From: AC-32 sp963765785
GTDB taxonomy: Bacteria; Actinomycetota; Thermoleophilia; Gaiellales; Gaiellaceae
Assembly: GCA_963765785.1 (NCBI GenBank)
Contig: CAVXXW010000022.1
Location: 1-64,000 of the forward strand
DNA: 64,000 nt
Direction of reading: 5' to 3'
Shown: piece by piece, positions 8,325-16,807 of the stretch
How the letters are laid out: each line of letters opens with the position of its first letter
How positions within the stretch are numbered: position 1 is the stretch's first letter
The notes under the pieces: generated by a model
What the model was told of the DNA's origin: nothing
The model's database searches: none
Seen by the model: only the letters and a program-made list of their open reading frames with translations
Position numbers and translations under genes: made by a program

Positions 8325-9208
8325 AACTCGTCACCTACGACGACGGGCTGGTGGGACGGGTCGACGGCGACGAGATCGTGCGCCTCGACGTGCCGACGAT
8401 GCGCGAGTACTTCGAGCGCGGCGGCGCCGACGAGACCGCCGAGCGGACGCCGCTCGCCGAGGCGCGGCTGCGCGCGCCGATCCGCCCGAAGAAGCTCTTC
8501 CACACGGCCGGCAACTTCCGCGAGCACGAGGAGGAGTCGCGGAACGTCGACTGGTCGCACCGGATCGCGCCGTGGATCAACTTCTTCCAGAACGTCGACG
8601 CGATCGTCGGGCCCGATGAGCCCGTCGTCTACCCCGAGCATCTGACCGAGGAGCTGGACTACGAGCTCGAGCTCGCGGTCGTGCTGAAGAAGGCCGGCAA
8701 GTGGTTCCCGCCCGAGGAGGCCGCGGACTACGTCGGCGGCTACGTCATCTTCAACGACATCACGGCGCGCGACATCCAGCGCGGCGAGATGCGCTCCGGC
8801 GTCTTCAGCTTCTGCAAGGCGATCGACACCTTCTGCCCGCTCGGGCCGTGGATCGTCACGCGCGACGAGATCCCGGACCCGCAGGACCTGAAGATGGAGC
8901 TGCGCGTCAACGGCGAGCCGCGGCAGGAGTCGCATTCGAGCCGCATGAGCGTGACCATCCCGGAGATCCTCTCGCGGTTCTCGGCGCTCGGGTACTCCGC
9001 CGGCGACGTGCTCTCGACGGGAACCGTCGCCGGGGTCGCCGGCTTCAAGTCGAAGGAGGAGCGAAGCCAGCTCTACCTGAAGCCGGGCGACGTGGTGGAG
9101 GCCGAGATCGAGCGGATCGGCGTGCTCCGAAATCCGGTCGTCTCGTGGCAGGACGCGCACGGGACTCCGCCGCCGCCGCGCGTGCGCCCGTGGGGAGAGG
9201 ACGCCTGA
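8321..9208 (+). CDS. Fumarylacetoacetate hydrolase (FAH) family protein
   Basis: A 295-residue FAH-superfamily enzyme: a short N-terminal domain, then KKLFHTAGNFREH, the ELDYELELAVVL metal site with acidic ligands, GYVIFNDITARDIQ and DVLSTGTVAGV. The family cleaves or hydrates acylpyruvates and 2-oxo-hept-3-ene-dioates in aromatic and heteroaromatic catabolism, or decarboxylates oxaloacetate-like acids. GTG 8321, with a 4-nt overlap, supports a ring-cleavage or 2-oxo-acid step in this operon. Substrate unknown. Confidence 0.9.
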   Translation: MKLVTYDDGLVGRVDGDEIVRLDVPTMREYFERGGADETAERTPLAEARLRAPIRPKKLFHTAGNFREHEEESRNVDWSHRIAPWINFFQNVDAIVGPDEPVVYPEHLTEELDYELELAVVLKKAGKWFPPEEAADYVGGYVIFNDITARDIQRGEMRSGVFSFCKAIDTFCPLGPWIVTRDEIPDPQDLKMELRVNGEPRQESHSSRMSVTIPEILSRFSALGYSAGDVLSTGTVAGVAGFKSKEERSQLYLKPGDVVEAEIERIGVLRNPVVSWQDAHGTPPPPRVRPWGEDA

Positions 9209-9213
9209 GCCGG

Positions 9214-10374
9214 ATGGCCTGGCCCCGCGACGAGGCGAAGCTCGGGCGGGTGCGCGCGCTCATGGAGGAGGAAGGGGTCGACGCGCTCGTCGTGCGCGCG
9301 CCCGACAACGTCCTCTACCTGACCAACTTCTGGCCGATGAAGGGCTACGACGCGGTCGTGTTCCCACGCGAGGGCGAGCCGACGCTCGTCTGTCTCGAGG
9401 CGTCCGCCGAGGACGCGGCGCGCACGGCCTGGACGGAGGATGTCCGCTACCTGCGCGGCTATGCCGAGGACGACCCCCGGCCGCCTCTCGCGCGGACGAC
9501 CGAGCTCGCGGCCGAGGCCGCGGGTGGTCACGGCACCATCGGCCTCGAGCTGTCGCTCGGGACGCAGGCATCCGACCGCATGGTCGGCGAGCCGACGACC
9601 TTCACGCACGACTGGTTCCACGCCTTCGGCACGGACGTCGCGGACGCTACGCCGCTGCTGGCTCGGGCGCGAGCGATCAAGACGGAGCAGGAGCTCGAGC
9701 GCATGCGCCTGGCGAACGAGATCGCCGCCGCCGCGATGCAGCACTGCCGCGAGCACCTTCGCTCGGGCATGAAGGAGTCGGAGGCCGGTGCGCTCTGGAA
9801 CGGCTTCGTCCACGGCGAGGGGACCGGCTGGAAGAGGCAGGTCGAGCTGGCGCACGGCTTCTCGCTCGTCTGGTCGGGCCCGGGGATCAAGACCTTCACG
9901 GCGACCGGCGACCTGCCGGTTCAGGAGGACCAGCCGACGCTGTTCGAGATCTGGGTCTGCGCCGACGGCTACTGGTGCGACCACACGAAGAACCTGTGTC
10001 CGGGCGAGCTTCGCGACGACTACCTGGAGCTCGAGCTGCAGCTGCTCGCGGTGTACGAGCGTGCGCTCGAGCACTGCCGCCCGGGCGCGAGCTTCTCGGA
10101 GCTCGACCGCCTGGTCCGAGACGGCATCGCCGACGCCGGCTACCCGGGCCAGCCGAGCCATCCGATCGCGCACGGCGTGGGCGCCCGCGCCCACGAGCCG
10201 CCCTACGCGCATCAGGCCGGCGGCGGCACGATGGAGGAAGGCATGGTGCTCGCGATCGAGCCCGGCATCTACTGGGAGGGCGGCGGCGGCCTGCGGGTGG
10301 AGGACAACTTCCTCGTTACCGCCGACGGCGTGGAGAAGCTCTCGTCCTTCCCGGACGGGGTGGTTTGCGGATGA
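9214..10374 (+). CDS. M24-fold (creatinase/prolidase-like) hydrolase, first copy
   Basis: A 386-residue pita-bread protein with an N-terminal creatinase domain and a C-terminal M24 domain. Late ligands are partly kept (AHGVGARAHE, IEPGIY, RVEDNF), but the DxG segment that gives the first metal Asp reads EIWVCADGYW. It may therefore be a creatinase-like or single-metal C-N hydrolase rather than an Xaa-Pro peptidase. It starts 5 nt after the FAH stop. A second M24-fold gene ends the same operon. Confidence 0.85.
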   Translation: MAWPRDEAKLGRVRALMEEEGVDALVVRAPDNVLYLTNFWPMKGYDAVVFPREGEPTLVCLEASAEDAARTAWTEDVRYLRGYAEDDPRPPLARTTELAAEAAGGHGTIGLELSLGTQASDRMVGEPTTFTHDWFHAFGTDVADATPLLARARAIKTEQELERMRLANEIAAAAMQHCREHLRSGMKESEAGALWNGFVHGEGTGWKRQVELAHGFSLVWSGPGIKTFTATGDLPVQEDQPTLFEIWVCADGYWCDHTKNLCPGELRDDYLELELQLLAVYERALEHCRPGASFSELDRLVRDGIADAGYPGQPSHPIAHGVGARAHEPPYAHQAGGGTMEEGMVLAIEPGIYWEGGGGLRVEDNFLVTADGVEKLSSFPDGVVCG

Positions 10375-11519
10375 TCTGGACGGGGGAGCTCAACGACGCG
10401 TACCGCCACGGCGGCACCGTGGGGCTCTACGACACGACGCTGCGCGACGGGGAGCAGACCGTCGGGGTCGTGCTGAACCCCGACGAGAAGCTCGAGATCG
10501 CGCGTCTCCTCGACGACCTCGGCGTCGACCGGATCGAGGCCGGGTTCCCGCGCGTCTCGCAGGACGACTGGGACGCGGTCAGACTGATCTCCCAGGCCGG
10601 CCTGCAAGCGGAGGTCTGGGGCTTCTCGCGAGCCGTGCCGGCCGATCTGGAGGCGCTAGTCGAGCTCGGCGTGCGCGCGTCGGTGATCGAGTCGCCGATC
10701 TCGGATCTGAAGCTCGACGCGATCGGCGTCACCCGCGAGAAGATGCTGGACCGGATCACCGCCGCAATGCGCTTCGCGGCGGAGCACGGCATCCACGCCG
10801 CGTTCTTCGGCGTCGACTCGACCCGGGCGCAGCCGGACTTCTACGAGCAGGTCTACAAGGCCGCGGTGGACGCCGGCGCGAAGGAGGTCGCGGTCGTCGA
10901 CACGCTCGGGATCGCCTCGCCGGAGGCGGTCGCCGACCTCGTCGGGCGGACCGCCGAGTGGGTCGGCCCGGACGTGCCGTTGCACTTTCACGGTCACAAC
11001 GACTTCGGTTTGGCTACCGCTGCCGCCGTCGCGGCGGTGCAGGCGGGTGCGAGCTGGGTGCACGGGACGATCAACGGCATGGGCGAGCGGGCAGGCAACG
11101 CGAACCTGGGGGAGGTCGCGCTCGCGCTCCGCGCTTTGTACGGCGTCGCGTCGAACCTGCGGCTGGAGAAGGTGCGCGAGGTCTCCGAGCGCGTGCGGGA
11201 GCTGTCCGGGTACGCGCTCGAGCCGTGGAAGCCCGTTACCGGCGAGACCCTCTTCCGCCGCGAGAGCGGCGCCGTCGCGAGCCAGTTCCACGACCCGCCG
11301 TCGATCGAGCCGTACTCGTCCGAGCTCGTGCACGCGAGGCGGGAGATCGTGCTCGGCAAGAAAAGCGGGCTCGACTCGGTTCGGATCAAGGCGGAGGAGC
11401 TGGGGCTCGACCTGCCGGAAGAGCGGCGGGCAGACGTGCTCGCACGGGTGAAGGAGCTGGGCACGCGGAAGCGCGGACTCGTCGACGACGACGAGTTCCG
11501 CAATCTGGTCGATGACTGA
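10371..11519 (+). CDS. DRE-TIM metallolyase, homocitrate/isopropylmalate synthase-like
   Basis: A 382-residue alpha-isopropylmalate/homocitrate synthase family protein. LYDTTLRDGEQ near residue 22, the HFHGHNDFG metal motif and NGMGERAGNAN are all intact, so a Claisen-type condensation or retro-aldol reaction on a 2-oxo acid is expected. It lacks the C-terminal LeuA allosteric domain, so it is not a leucine-pathway enzyme with feedback control. Starts at ATG 10371 (4-nt overlap) and overlaps the flavoprotein by 8 nt. The catabolic context suggests acyl-CoA condensation or lysis. Confidence 0.9.
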   Translation: MIWTGELNDAYRHGGTVGLYDTTLRDGEQTVGVVLNPDEKLEIARLLDDLGVDRIEAGFPRVSQDDWDAVRLISQAGLQAEVWGFSRAVPADLEALVELGVRASVIESPISDLKLDAIGVTREKMLDRITAAMRFAAEHGIHAAFFGVDSTRAQPDFYEQVYKAAVDAGAKEVAVVDTLGIASPEAVADLVGRTAEWVGPDVPLHFHGHNDFGLATAAAVAAVQAGASWVHGTINGMGERAGNANLGEVALALRALYGVASNLRLEKVREVSERVRELSGYALEPWKPVTGETLFRRESGAVASQFHDPPSIEPYSSELVHARREIVLGKKSGLDSVRIKAEELGLDLPEERRADVLARVKELGTRKRGLVDDDEFRNLVDD

Positions 11520-13062
11520 CGCCGTCGTCGTCGGCAGCGGCATCAACTCGCTCGCCTGCGCCGCGCTGCTCGCGCGCGCCGGCTGGAGCGTTCGCGTCCT
11601 CGAGCGCGAGAACGAGCTCGGCGGCTGCATCCGCACCGCGGCGTTGACCGAGCCCGGCTACCTGCACGACGTCTTCAGCGCGTGGCACCCGCTCTGGGTC
11701 GGCGGTGCCGCACACGCCGAGCTCGGCGACGAGCTGGCGGCGCGCGGGCTGGAGTACCTGAACACCGACCACCCGACGGCGACGCTCTTCCCCGACGGCG
11801 AGGCGGCGTTCCTGCTCCGGGCGACCGACGACAACGTCTCCGAGCTCGGCCCCGAGTGGGCCGGCGCGGTCGAGTCCTTCTTGCCGCGGGCCGACCTCGC
11901 GTTCGGCGTGCTCGGCACCGAGCTCTGGTCGCGCGACGGCCTGAAGCTGGCCGTGAAGGCCTACCGGCGGCTGGGCCGCACCGGCGCGGTCGAGTTCACC
12001 GGCAACGTCCTCGCGTCGAGCCGCGACTGGCTGACTCAGACGTTCCCCTCGGAGCGCGCGCACGGGGTGCTCGCGCCGTGGGTGCTGCACACCGGCCTCG
12101 GGCCCGACGCCGCCGGCTCCGGCTTCATGACGCAGGTGATCGGCGTCGCCGTCCAGGAGGGCGGGATGCCGATCCCGCGCGGCGGGGGCGCCCGGCTCGT
12201 CGACGCGCTCGTGCGCCTGATCGAGGATCACGGCGGCTCCTGCGAGACCGGCCGTGACGTCGAGCGCATCCGCGTTCGCGACGGCGGCGCGGCCGGCGTG
12301 CGGATCGCCGACGGCGAGGAGGTCGCCGCGTCGAAGGCGGTGATCGCAAACGTCACGCCGACCCAGCTCTACGGTCGGCTGGTCGAGGGTCACGAGGAGC
12401 TCGGCCGGCGCTTCCGGTACGGGCGCTCCGAGATGCAGATCCACTTCGCGCTCTCGGAGCCGCCGCGCTGGGCAGGCGACGACCGGCTCGCACAGACGGC
12501 GATCGTGCACCTGACTCCAGGCCTCGATGGGGTCTCGCGCGCCGTCAACGAGGCCGAGCGCGGCCTGCTGCCGGCCGAGGCGACGGTCGTGGTCGGCCAG
12601 CCGCTGACGATGGATGCGTCGCGTGCGCCCGACGGCACCGGGCTGCTGTGGATCCAGCTGCAGGAGCTGCCCTGGCGCGTGAAGGGCGACGCGGCTGCCG
12701 AGCTCGACCCGGGCGACGGCACCTGGACCGAGGAGCTGCGCGAGAGCTACGCGGACAGGATCCAGGCGCGCATCGCGCGGCACGTGCCAAACCTCGAGTC
12801 CGCCCTGCGCAAGCGCGTCGTGCTCTCGCCGGCCGACCTCCAGGCGGCGAACGTCAACCTGCACCAAGGCGACCCGTACTCCGGCGCCCTCACGCTCGAC
12901 CAGAACCTCCTCTGGCGACCACTGCCTTCGAGCCCGGGTCACTCGACGCCGATCAAAGGGCTCTGGCACATCGGCGCCAGCACGCATCCCGGGCCAGGGC
13001 TAGGGGCGGGCTCGGGGACGATGGTGGCCAAGCGGCTGCTGCGCAGGCGGCTGTGGGGATGA
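11512..13062 (+). CDS. FAD-dependent oxidoreductase of the phytoene-desaturase-like family
   Basis: A 516-residue flavoprotein with an N-terminal dinucleotide fold (VVGSGINSLACAALLARAG), the ERENELGGC ribose-binding stretch and a C-terminal GASTHPGPG FAD motif. This COG1233-like group includes carotenoid desaturases and many uncharacterised oxidoreductases. No crtB/crtE or other carotenoid gene is nearby, so a dehydrogenation in the operon's catabolic pathway is more likely than carotenoid synthesis. It overlaps both neighbours (8 nt and 4 nt). Confidence 0.85.
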   Translation: MTDAVVVGSGINSLACAALLARAGWSVRVLERENELGGCIRTAALTEPGYLHDVFSAWHPLWVGGAAHAELGDELAARGLEYLNTDHPTATLFPDGEAAFLLRATDDNVSELGPEWAGAVESFLPRADLAFGVLGTELWSRDGLKLAVKAYRRLGRTGAVEFTGNVLASSRDWLTQTFPSERAHGVLAPWVLHTGLGPDAAGSGFMTQVIGVAVQEGGMPIPRGGGARLVDALVRLIEDHGGSCETGRDVERIRVRDGGAAGVRIADGEEVAASKAVIANVTPTQLYGRLVEGHEELGRRFRYGRSEMQIHFALSEPPRWAGDDRLAQTAIVHLTPGLDGVSRAVNEAERGLLPAEATVVVGQPLTMDASRAPDGTGLLWIQLQELPWRVKGDAAAELDPGDGTWTEELRESYADRIQARIARHVPNLESALRKRVVLSPADLQAANVNLHQGDPYSGALTLDQNLLWRPLPSSPGHSTPIKGLWHIGASTHPGPGLGAGSGTMVAKRLLRRRLWG

Positions 13063-13853
13063 GGCTGTCGATCTCGCAGATCACGACCGTGACCCAGTCG
13101 TTCGCAGACGACGTCGGCGCTTACCGCGCCGCTGGTGCGGACGGCATCGGGATCTGGGAGATGAAGCTCGCCGACGATTCGCTCGAGCGCTTCCGGGCAA
13201 GCGGCCTCGGCGCGGCAGCCGCCATCCCCGCGGTGCCGTCGATCCTTCCGCTCCCGCTGATGGAAGGGCCGGAGGAGCCGGCGGAGCGGGTGGAGGCGAT
13301 CAAGAGCGGGATCCGCCGCCTCGCGCCGTTCGAGCCGGAGTGCGTCCTCTTCCTGACGGGGCCCGGCGACGACCGCACGGCGATCGTCGAAGGCATCCGC
13401 GCGATCGCCGACGAGGGCCGAGAGCGGGGCGTCCGCGTCGCGCTCGAGCCGATCCAGCGGGAGTTCATGGGTTTCTGGTCGACGGTGGCGTCGCTGGACG
13501 AGGCCACGGCGCTCGTCGACGAGGCCGGCGTGGACGTCGGCGTGATCTACGACTCATGGCACCTCTGGCGCGAGCCGCCCGAGCAGATCGAGCGGCACCG
13601 CGACCGGATCCGCGGCGTCCACCTCGCCGACTGGCGGGAGCCCACGCGCAACACGAACGACCGCGTCCTCCCGGGCGAGGGCACCGTCGACTTCGGGCCA
13701 ATCCTCGAGGCTCTCCGCTGGGACGGCTTCTACGACCTGGAGATCTTCTCGGATGCGGAGCTGCCGGGATCGCTGTGGCGGGACGAGCCGCGAGCGCTTG
13801 CCCGGCGCGGCGTCGAGGCATTGCGGAGGACGCTGTCGAGCGCGTCTGCGTAG
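13059..13853 (+). CDS. Sugar-phosphate isomerase/epimerase-like TIM-barrel protein
   Basis: A 264-residue xylose-isomerase-like barrel: MRLSISQITT, IGIWEMK, the metal-site Glu in RVALEPIQ, VGVIYDSWH and GVHLADWREP with a final FYDLEIF strand. Members isomerise, epimerise or dehydrate hydroxy-ketone substrates using a divalent metal. ATG overlaps the flavoprotein stop by 4 nt. Substrate not assignable. Confidence 0.85.
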   Translation: MRLSISQITTVTQSFADDVGAYRAAGADGIGIWEMKLADDSLERFRASGLGAAAAIPAVPSILPLPLMEGPEEPAERVEAIKSGIRRLAPFEPECVLFLTGPGDDRTAIVEGIRAIADEGRERGVRVALEPIQREFMGFWSTVASLDEATALVDEAGVDVGVIYDSWHLWREPPEQIERHRDRIRGVHLADWREPTRNTNDRVLPGEGTVDFGPILEALRWDGFYDLEIFSDAELPGSLWRDEPRALARRGVEALRRTLSSASA

Positions 13854-14764
13854 TCGGCGCCGGCGTGATCGGCAGCCTCTTCGCGGGACACCTTGCCCAG
13901 GTGTGCGACGTGTCCGTGCTCGTCCGGCGGGAAGAGCACGCGCGGGCGCTGAACGACCGCGGCCTGCACGTCTCCGGCCGCAGCAAGCTCACCGCGGCTG
14001 TCCGCGCGTCCACCGATGCGGCCGAGTTGCCAGAGCCCGACCTAGCGCTTGTCGCGACGAAGACGACCGAGCTCGAGGCAGTCGCCGCGCGCCTGGCAGG
14101 GCACTGGCCCGAAGCTGCCGTCATGACCGTCCAGAACGGCCTCGGCGCGGAGGCGTCCTTCCGCGGCCGGCGGGTGATCTCGGCGGTCACGTTCATGAGC
14201 GGCACCCGGCACGACGACGCGCACGTCGAGTACATCCTCGACACCGAGACGTGGCTAGGCCCGTACGAGGAGACGCCGTACGGGCTGGTCGAGGAGGTTG
14301 CGGCGCTGATCGTCGAGTCGGGCCTGAAGGCCCGCGCATTCCGCGACCTTCGGCCGGCGCAGTGGTCGAAGCTGGTCTTCAACGCCACCGTCAACGCGGT
14401 CGCGGCGCTGACCGGTCTCCCGCACGACTGGCACTTCGCGGCGCGCGAGCACCGGGGCGACCTCGGCCACCTCGTCTTCGGCCTCGTGGAAGAGGGCAAG
14501 GCGGTGGCGGCGGCCGCGGGCATCGAGCTCCACGAGGACCCCTGGGAGATGAACGTCCACGCGACCCGGCGCGGGAGCCGCCACTACCCCTCGATGCTCG
14601 AGGACGTCGAGGCGCACCGACCCACGGAGATCGAGCACATCACTGGTGCGCTCGTCCGGGAGGCGGAGCGGCTGGGGGTTCCGGTGCCGCTGCACCTGGC
14701 GCTCTACCGGCTCGTGCGCGCACGCGAGGCGTCATGGAACCCGATTGACCCCGTATCCGCGTAA
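13775..14764 (+). CDS. Ketopantoate-reductase-like NADP-dependent 2-hydroxy acid dehydrogenase, first copy
   Basis: The protein has the Rossmann start RVCVVGAGVIGSLFAG, VQNGLGAE, the catalytic-lysine helix QWSKLVFNATVNA and the C-terminal SMLEDVEAHRPTEIEH motif of the PanE/ApbA family. The nearest canonical in-frame start is GTG 13775, which adds about 20 residues read inside the upstream gene. A GGAGG at 13825-13829 sits 5 nt before a GTC codon at 13835, exactly where the paralogue at 19428 has GTG. The natural start may be that GTC or a mutated GTG. It probably reduces a 2-oxo acid of the pathway; pantothenate synthesis is not implied. Confidence 0.82.
   Translation: MAGRAASACPARRRGIAEDAVERVCVVGAGVIGSLFAGHLAQVCDVSVLVRREEHARALNDRGLHVSGRSKLTAAVRASTDAAELPEPDLALVATKTTELEAVAARLAGHWPEAAVMTVQNGLGAEASFRGRRVISAVTFMSGTRHDDAHVEYILDTETWLGPYEETPYGLVEEVAALIVESGLKARAFRDLRPAQWSKLVFNATVNAVAALTGLPHDWHFAAREHRGDLGHLVFGLVEEGKAVAAAAGIELHEDPWEMNVHATRRGSRHYPSMLEDVEAHRPTEIEHITGALVREAERLGVPVPLHLALYRLVRAREASWNPIDPVSA
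13825..13829 (+). promoter_or_regulatory. Shine-Dalgarno pointing to a GTC codon (panE-like gene)
   Basis: GGAGG lies 5 nt upstream of GTC 13835, the first codon of the segment homologous to the paralogue's GTG start. No ATG, GTG or TTG is in frame between 13775 and this point. This site decides between a long GTG-initiated form and a non-canonical or mutated start. Confidence 0.5.
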
Positions 14765-14811
14765 CGCTTGAATAGCTGCTCTAACGGGCTTCGCGAGTAG
14801 AGGAGGGTTCA

Positions 14812-16014
14812 GTGAGACGTGCGACAAGGGTGAGCGTCCTCGTGGCGCTCGTTGCGGCAACCGTTGCCGTCGCGGCACTCGCGGCGACGACCGGCGGGCG
14901 TGCGGCTTCGACGGCGAAGCCGATCGTGATCGGGTGGGCCTACGACCAGGCGGGGCAGATGGCCCCGTTCGACGACCCGGCGCTCGCGGCCGCGAAGATC
15001 CGCATCAAGCAGGTCAACGCGAAGGGCGGCGTACTCGGCCGCAAGTTCGTGATCAAGACCTGCGACACCCAGAACAACGACGCGGCGAAGGCGAAGTCGT
15101 GCGCGCTCAGCCTGCTCGGCCAGGGAGCGCAGATCCTCTTCACGACGTGCGACGTCGATTACGCGACTCCGGTCGTGCAGGAGGCGATCCAGCGGGGCAA
15201 GCTCGCGGTCTCCACCTGCATCGGAACCGACCAGATGGGCCCGAAGCGCTTCGGCAGCCAGGGCAAGCTGGCCTTCAGCTTCGGCAACGTTGCCCAGGAC
15301 GAGGGCTCCGCGATGGCGCAATACGCCTGGAGCCGCGGCTGGAAGACCGCCGGCCTCGCCACGAACACGCGCCTCGTCTACTTCAAGAACGTCGTCACGG
15401 CGTTCGACAAGCGCTTCCGCCAGCTCGGCGGCAAGATCGTCGACCGCGAGAGCTACGCGACGGGCCAGAACAACGTGAACGCGGCGGTCGCGCAGCTGAG
15501 CACGCACAAGGCGAAGGTCTACGTCACCTCGACGGCGTTCGGCGAACTACCCGCGTTCGTCTCCGGATTCCGTTCGCTCCACAACAACACGCCGATCCTG
15601 AACTCGTGGGCCGGCGACGGAACGTACTGGCTGCCGAAGAGCCCGCCCGTGACGAACTACTACTTCGTCACGTTCGCGTCGGTCTTCGGCGACGACCCGA
15701 GCAAGGACGTCCGCGGGCTGATCTCCCAGATGAAGAAGGCCGGCGCTGCTCCCGGGACGGGCGGCTTCCTCGGCGGCGCGGACACGATCGACGGCCTCGC
15801 CCTCGCGATCAAGCGGGCGCACGGCTCGACGAACGGCGCGGCGCTTGCGGCCCAGCTCGTGAAGTTCAAGGACGTCAACGTGCTCGGCGGGAAGATCAGC
15901 TTCTCGTCGAAGCTCCACACCGTCTTCGGGCGGACGTATCGCGTGATCAAGATCCAGGACAACAAGGCCAAGCTCGTCGGGACCGTCAAGGCGAAAGTCG
16001 TCCCGAAGCTCTAG
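14812..16014 (+). CDS. LIV-type ABC transporter periplasmic substrate-binding protein
   Basis: A 400-residue Leu/Ile/Val-binding-protein-like receptor. It has a Sec signal peptide (RRATRVSVLVALVAATVAV then an Ala-rich cleavage region), the first-lobe strand IVIGWAYDQAG and a two-lobe type-I periplasmic fold through RVIKIQDNKAKL. It captures the substrate outside the membrane for the permease encoded just downstream. GTG 14812 follows AGAGGAGGG. A 47-nt gap precedes it, the longest in the operon, so a secondary promoter is possible. A perfect hairpin lies just after its stop. Confidence 0.92.
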   Translation: MRRATRVSVLVALVAATVAVAALAATTGGRAASTAKPIVIGWAYDQAGQMAPFDDPALAAAKIRIKQVNAKGGVLGRKFVIKTCDTQNNDAAKAKSCALSLLGQGAQILFTTCDVDYATPVVQEAIQRGKLAVSTCIGTDQMGPKRFGSQGKLAFSFGNVAQDEGSAMAQYAWSRGWKTAGLATNTRLVYFKNVVTAFDKRFRQLGGKIVDRESYATGQNNVNAAVAQLSTHKAKVYVTSTAFGELPAFVSGFRSLHNNTPILNSWAGDGTYWLPKSPPVTNYYFVTFASVFGDDPSKDVRGLISQMKKAGAAPGTGGFLGGADTIDGLALAIKRAHGSTNGAALAAQLVKFKDVNVLGGKISFSSKLHTVFGRTYRVIKIQDNKAKLVGTVKAKVVPKL

Positions 16015-16024
16015 CGCGGGCGGC

Positions 16025-16807
16025 GTGCCAGCCACGGCGCCAACCGCGGAAGCAGAGAGGAGGCCCGGAGGAACGCTCCGGGCCTCCTCGGTGTCGCGCG
16101 CGTTTGCCGGCGTGCAGGCGCTGCGCGAGGTGACGCTCGAGCTGCGCCGCGACGAGGTCGTAGGGCTCGTCGGGCCCAACGGCGCGGGCAAGTCGACGCT
16201 CGTGAACATCATCACCGGCTTCGACCGCCCGGACGAGGGCACGGTCGAGCTCGAGGGCAGGGAGGTCACGAGCTGGAGCTCCCACCGCCGCGCGCGGGCG
16301 GGGCTCGCGCGGACCTTCCAGCACAGCCGCTCGTTCGGGACGCTCTCCGTGCGCGAGAACGTCGAGGTGGCGGCGCTCGGCGTGGGGGCGGGGCCGCGCG
16401 AGGCCCGGCGGCGCGCCGACCGGCTCCTGGAGCTGCTCGGGCTGAGCTCGCTCGGCGAGTCGGACGCCGCTGCACTGGCCCACGGCGACGAGCGGCGGCT
16501 CGGAGTAGCCCGCGTGCTCGCGACGGATCCGGCCTTCGTCCTGATGGACGAGCCGGCGGCGGGGCTGCCCGAGGCCGAGGTGCCCGAGTTCGCGGAGGTC
16601 GTACGCTCGTTACGCGACGAGCACCGCACCGGCGTGCTGCTGATCGACCACAACATGGCCCTCGTGATGGGCGTCTGCGACCGGATCCACGTGCTCGACC
16701 AGGGCCGGACGCTCGCTGCCGGAACGCCGCAGGAGATCCGGGGCAACCTCGACGTCGCGGCGGCCTACCTCGGCGAGACGGCGGTGCACTCGCAGCCCGA
16801 TGGCTGA
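16025..16807 (+). CDS. livG: LIV-type ABC transporter ATPase, LivG-like
   Basis: A 260-residue ATPase with Walker A GPNGAGKST, the Q-loop TFQHSRSF, a signature region reading AHGDERRLGVAR (LivG proteins often have a degenerate signature), Walker B FVLMDEP and the H-loop LLIDHN. It energises import with the partner LivF. The N-terminal 20 residues (MPATAPTAEAERRPGG) lie in a perfect hairpin at 16057-16089. TLRASSVSRAF aligns with the normal first strand, so translation must begin upstream of or inside the hairpin. GTG 16025 is the only canonical start that keeps that strand. Confidence 0.88.
   Translation: MPATAPTAEAERRPGGTLRASSVSRAFAGVQALREVTLELRRDEVVGLVGPNGAGKSTLVNIITGFDRPDEGTVELEGREVTSWSSHRRARAGLARTFQHSRSFGTLSVRENVEVAALGVGAGPREARRRADRLLELLGLSSLGESDAAALAHGDERRLGVARVLATDPAFVLMDEPAAGLPEAEVPEFAEVVRSLRDEHRTGVLLIDHNMALVMGVCDRIHVLDQGRTLAAGTPQEIRGNLDVAAAYLGETAVHSQPDG
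16057..16089 (+). terminator. Perfect 14-bp hairpin after the substrate-binding-protein gene
   Basis: GAGGAGGCCCGGAG and CTCCGGGCCTCCTC form a perfect 14-bp stem with a GAACG loop, 42 nt past the stop of the receptor gene. No T-tract follows. It probably stabilises the upstream message or partly terminates transcription so that receptor exceeds permease, a known pattern in ABC operons. It lies inside the livG reading frame, so it could also affect livG translation. Confidence 0.7.

Noticed and set aside
11512..13062. Carotenoid (phytoene) desaturase
   Set aside because: The fold matches, but no other carotenoid gene is present and the operon is catabolic; the family is broad.
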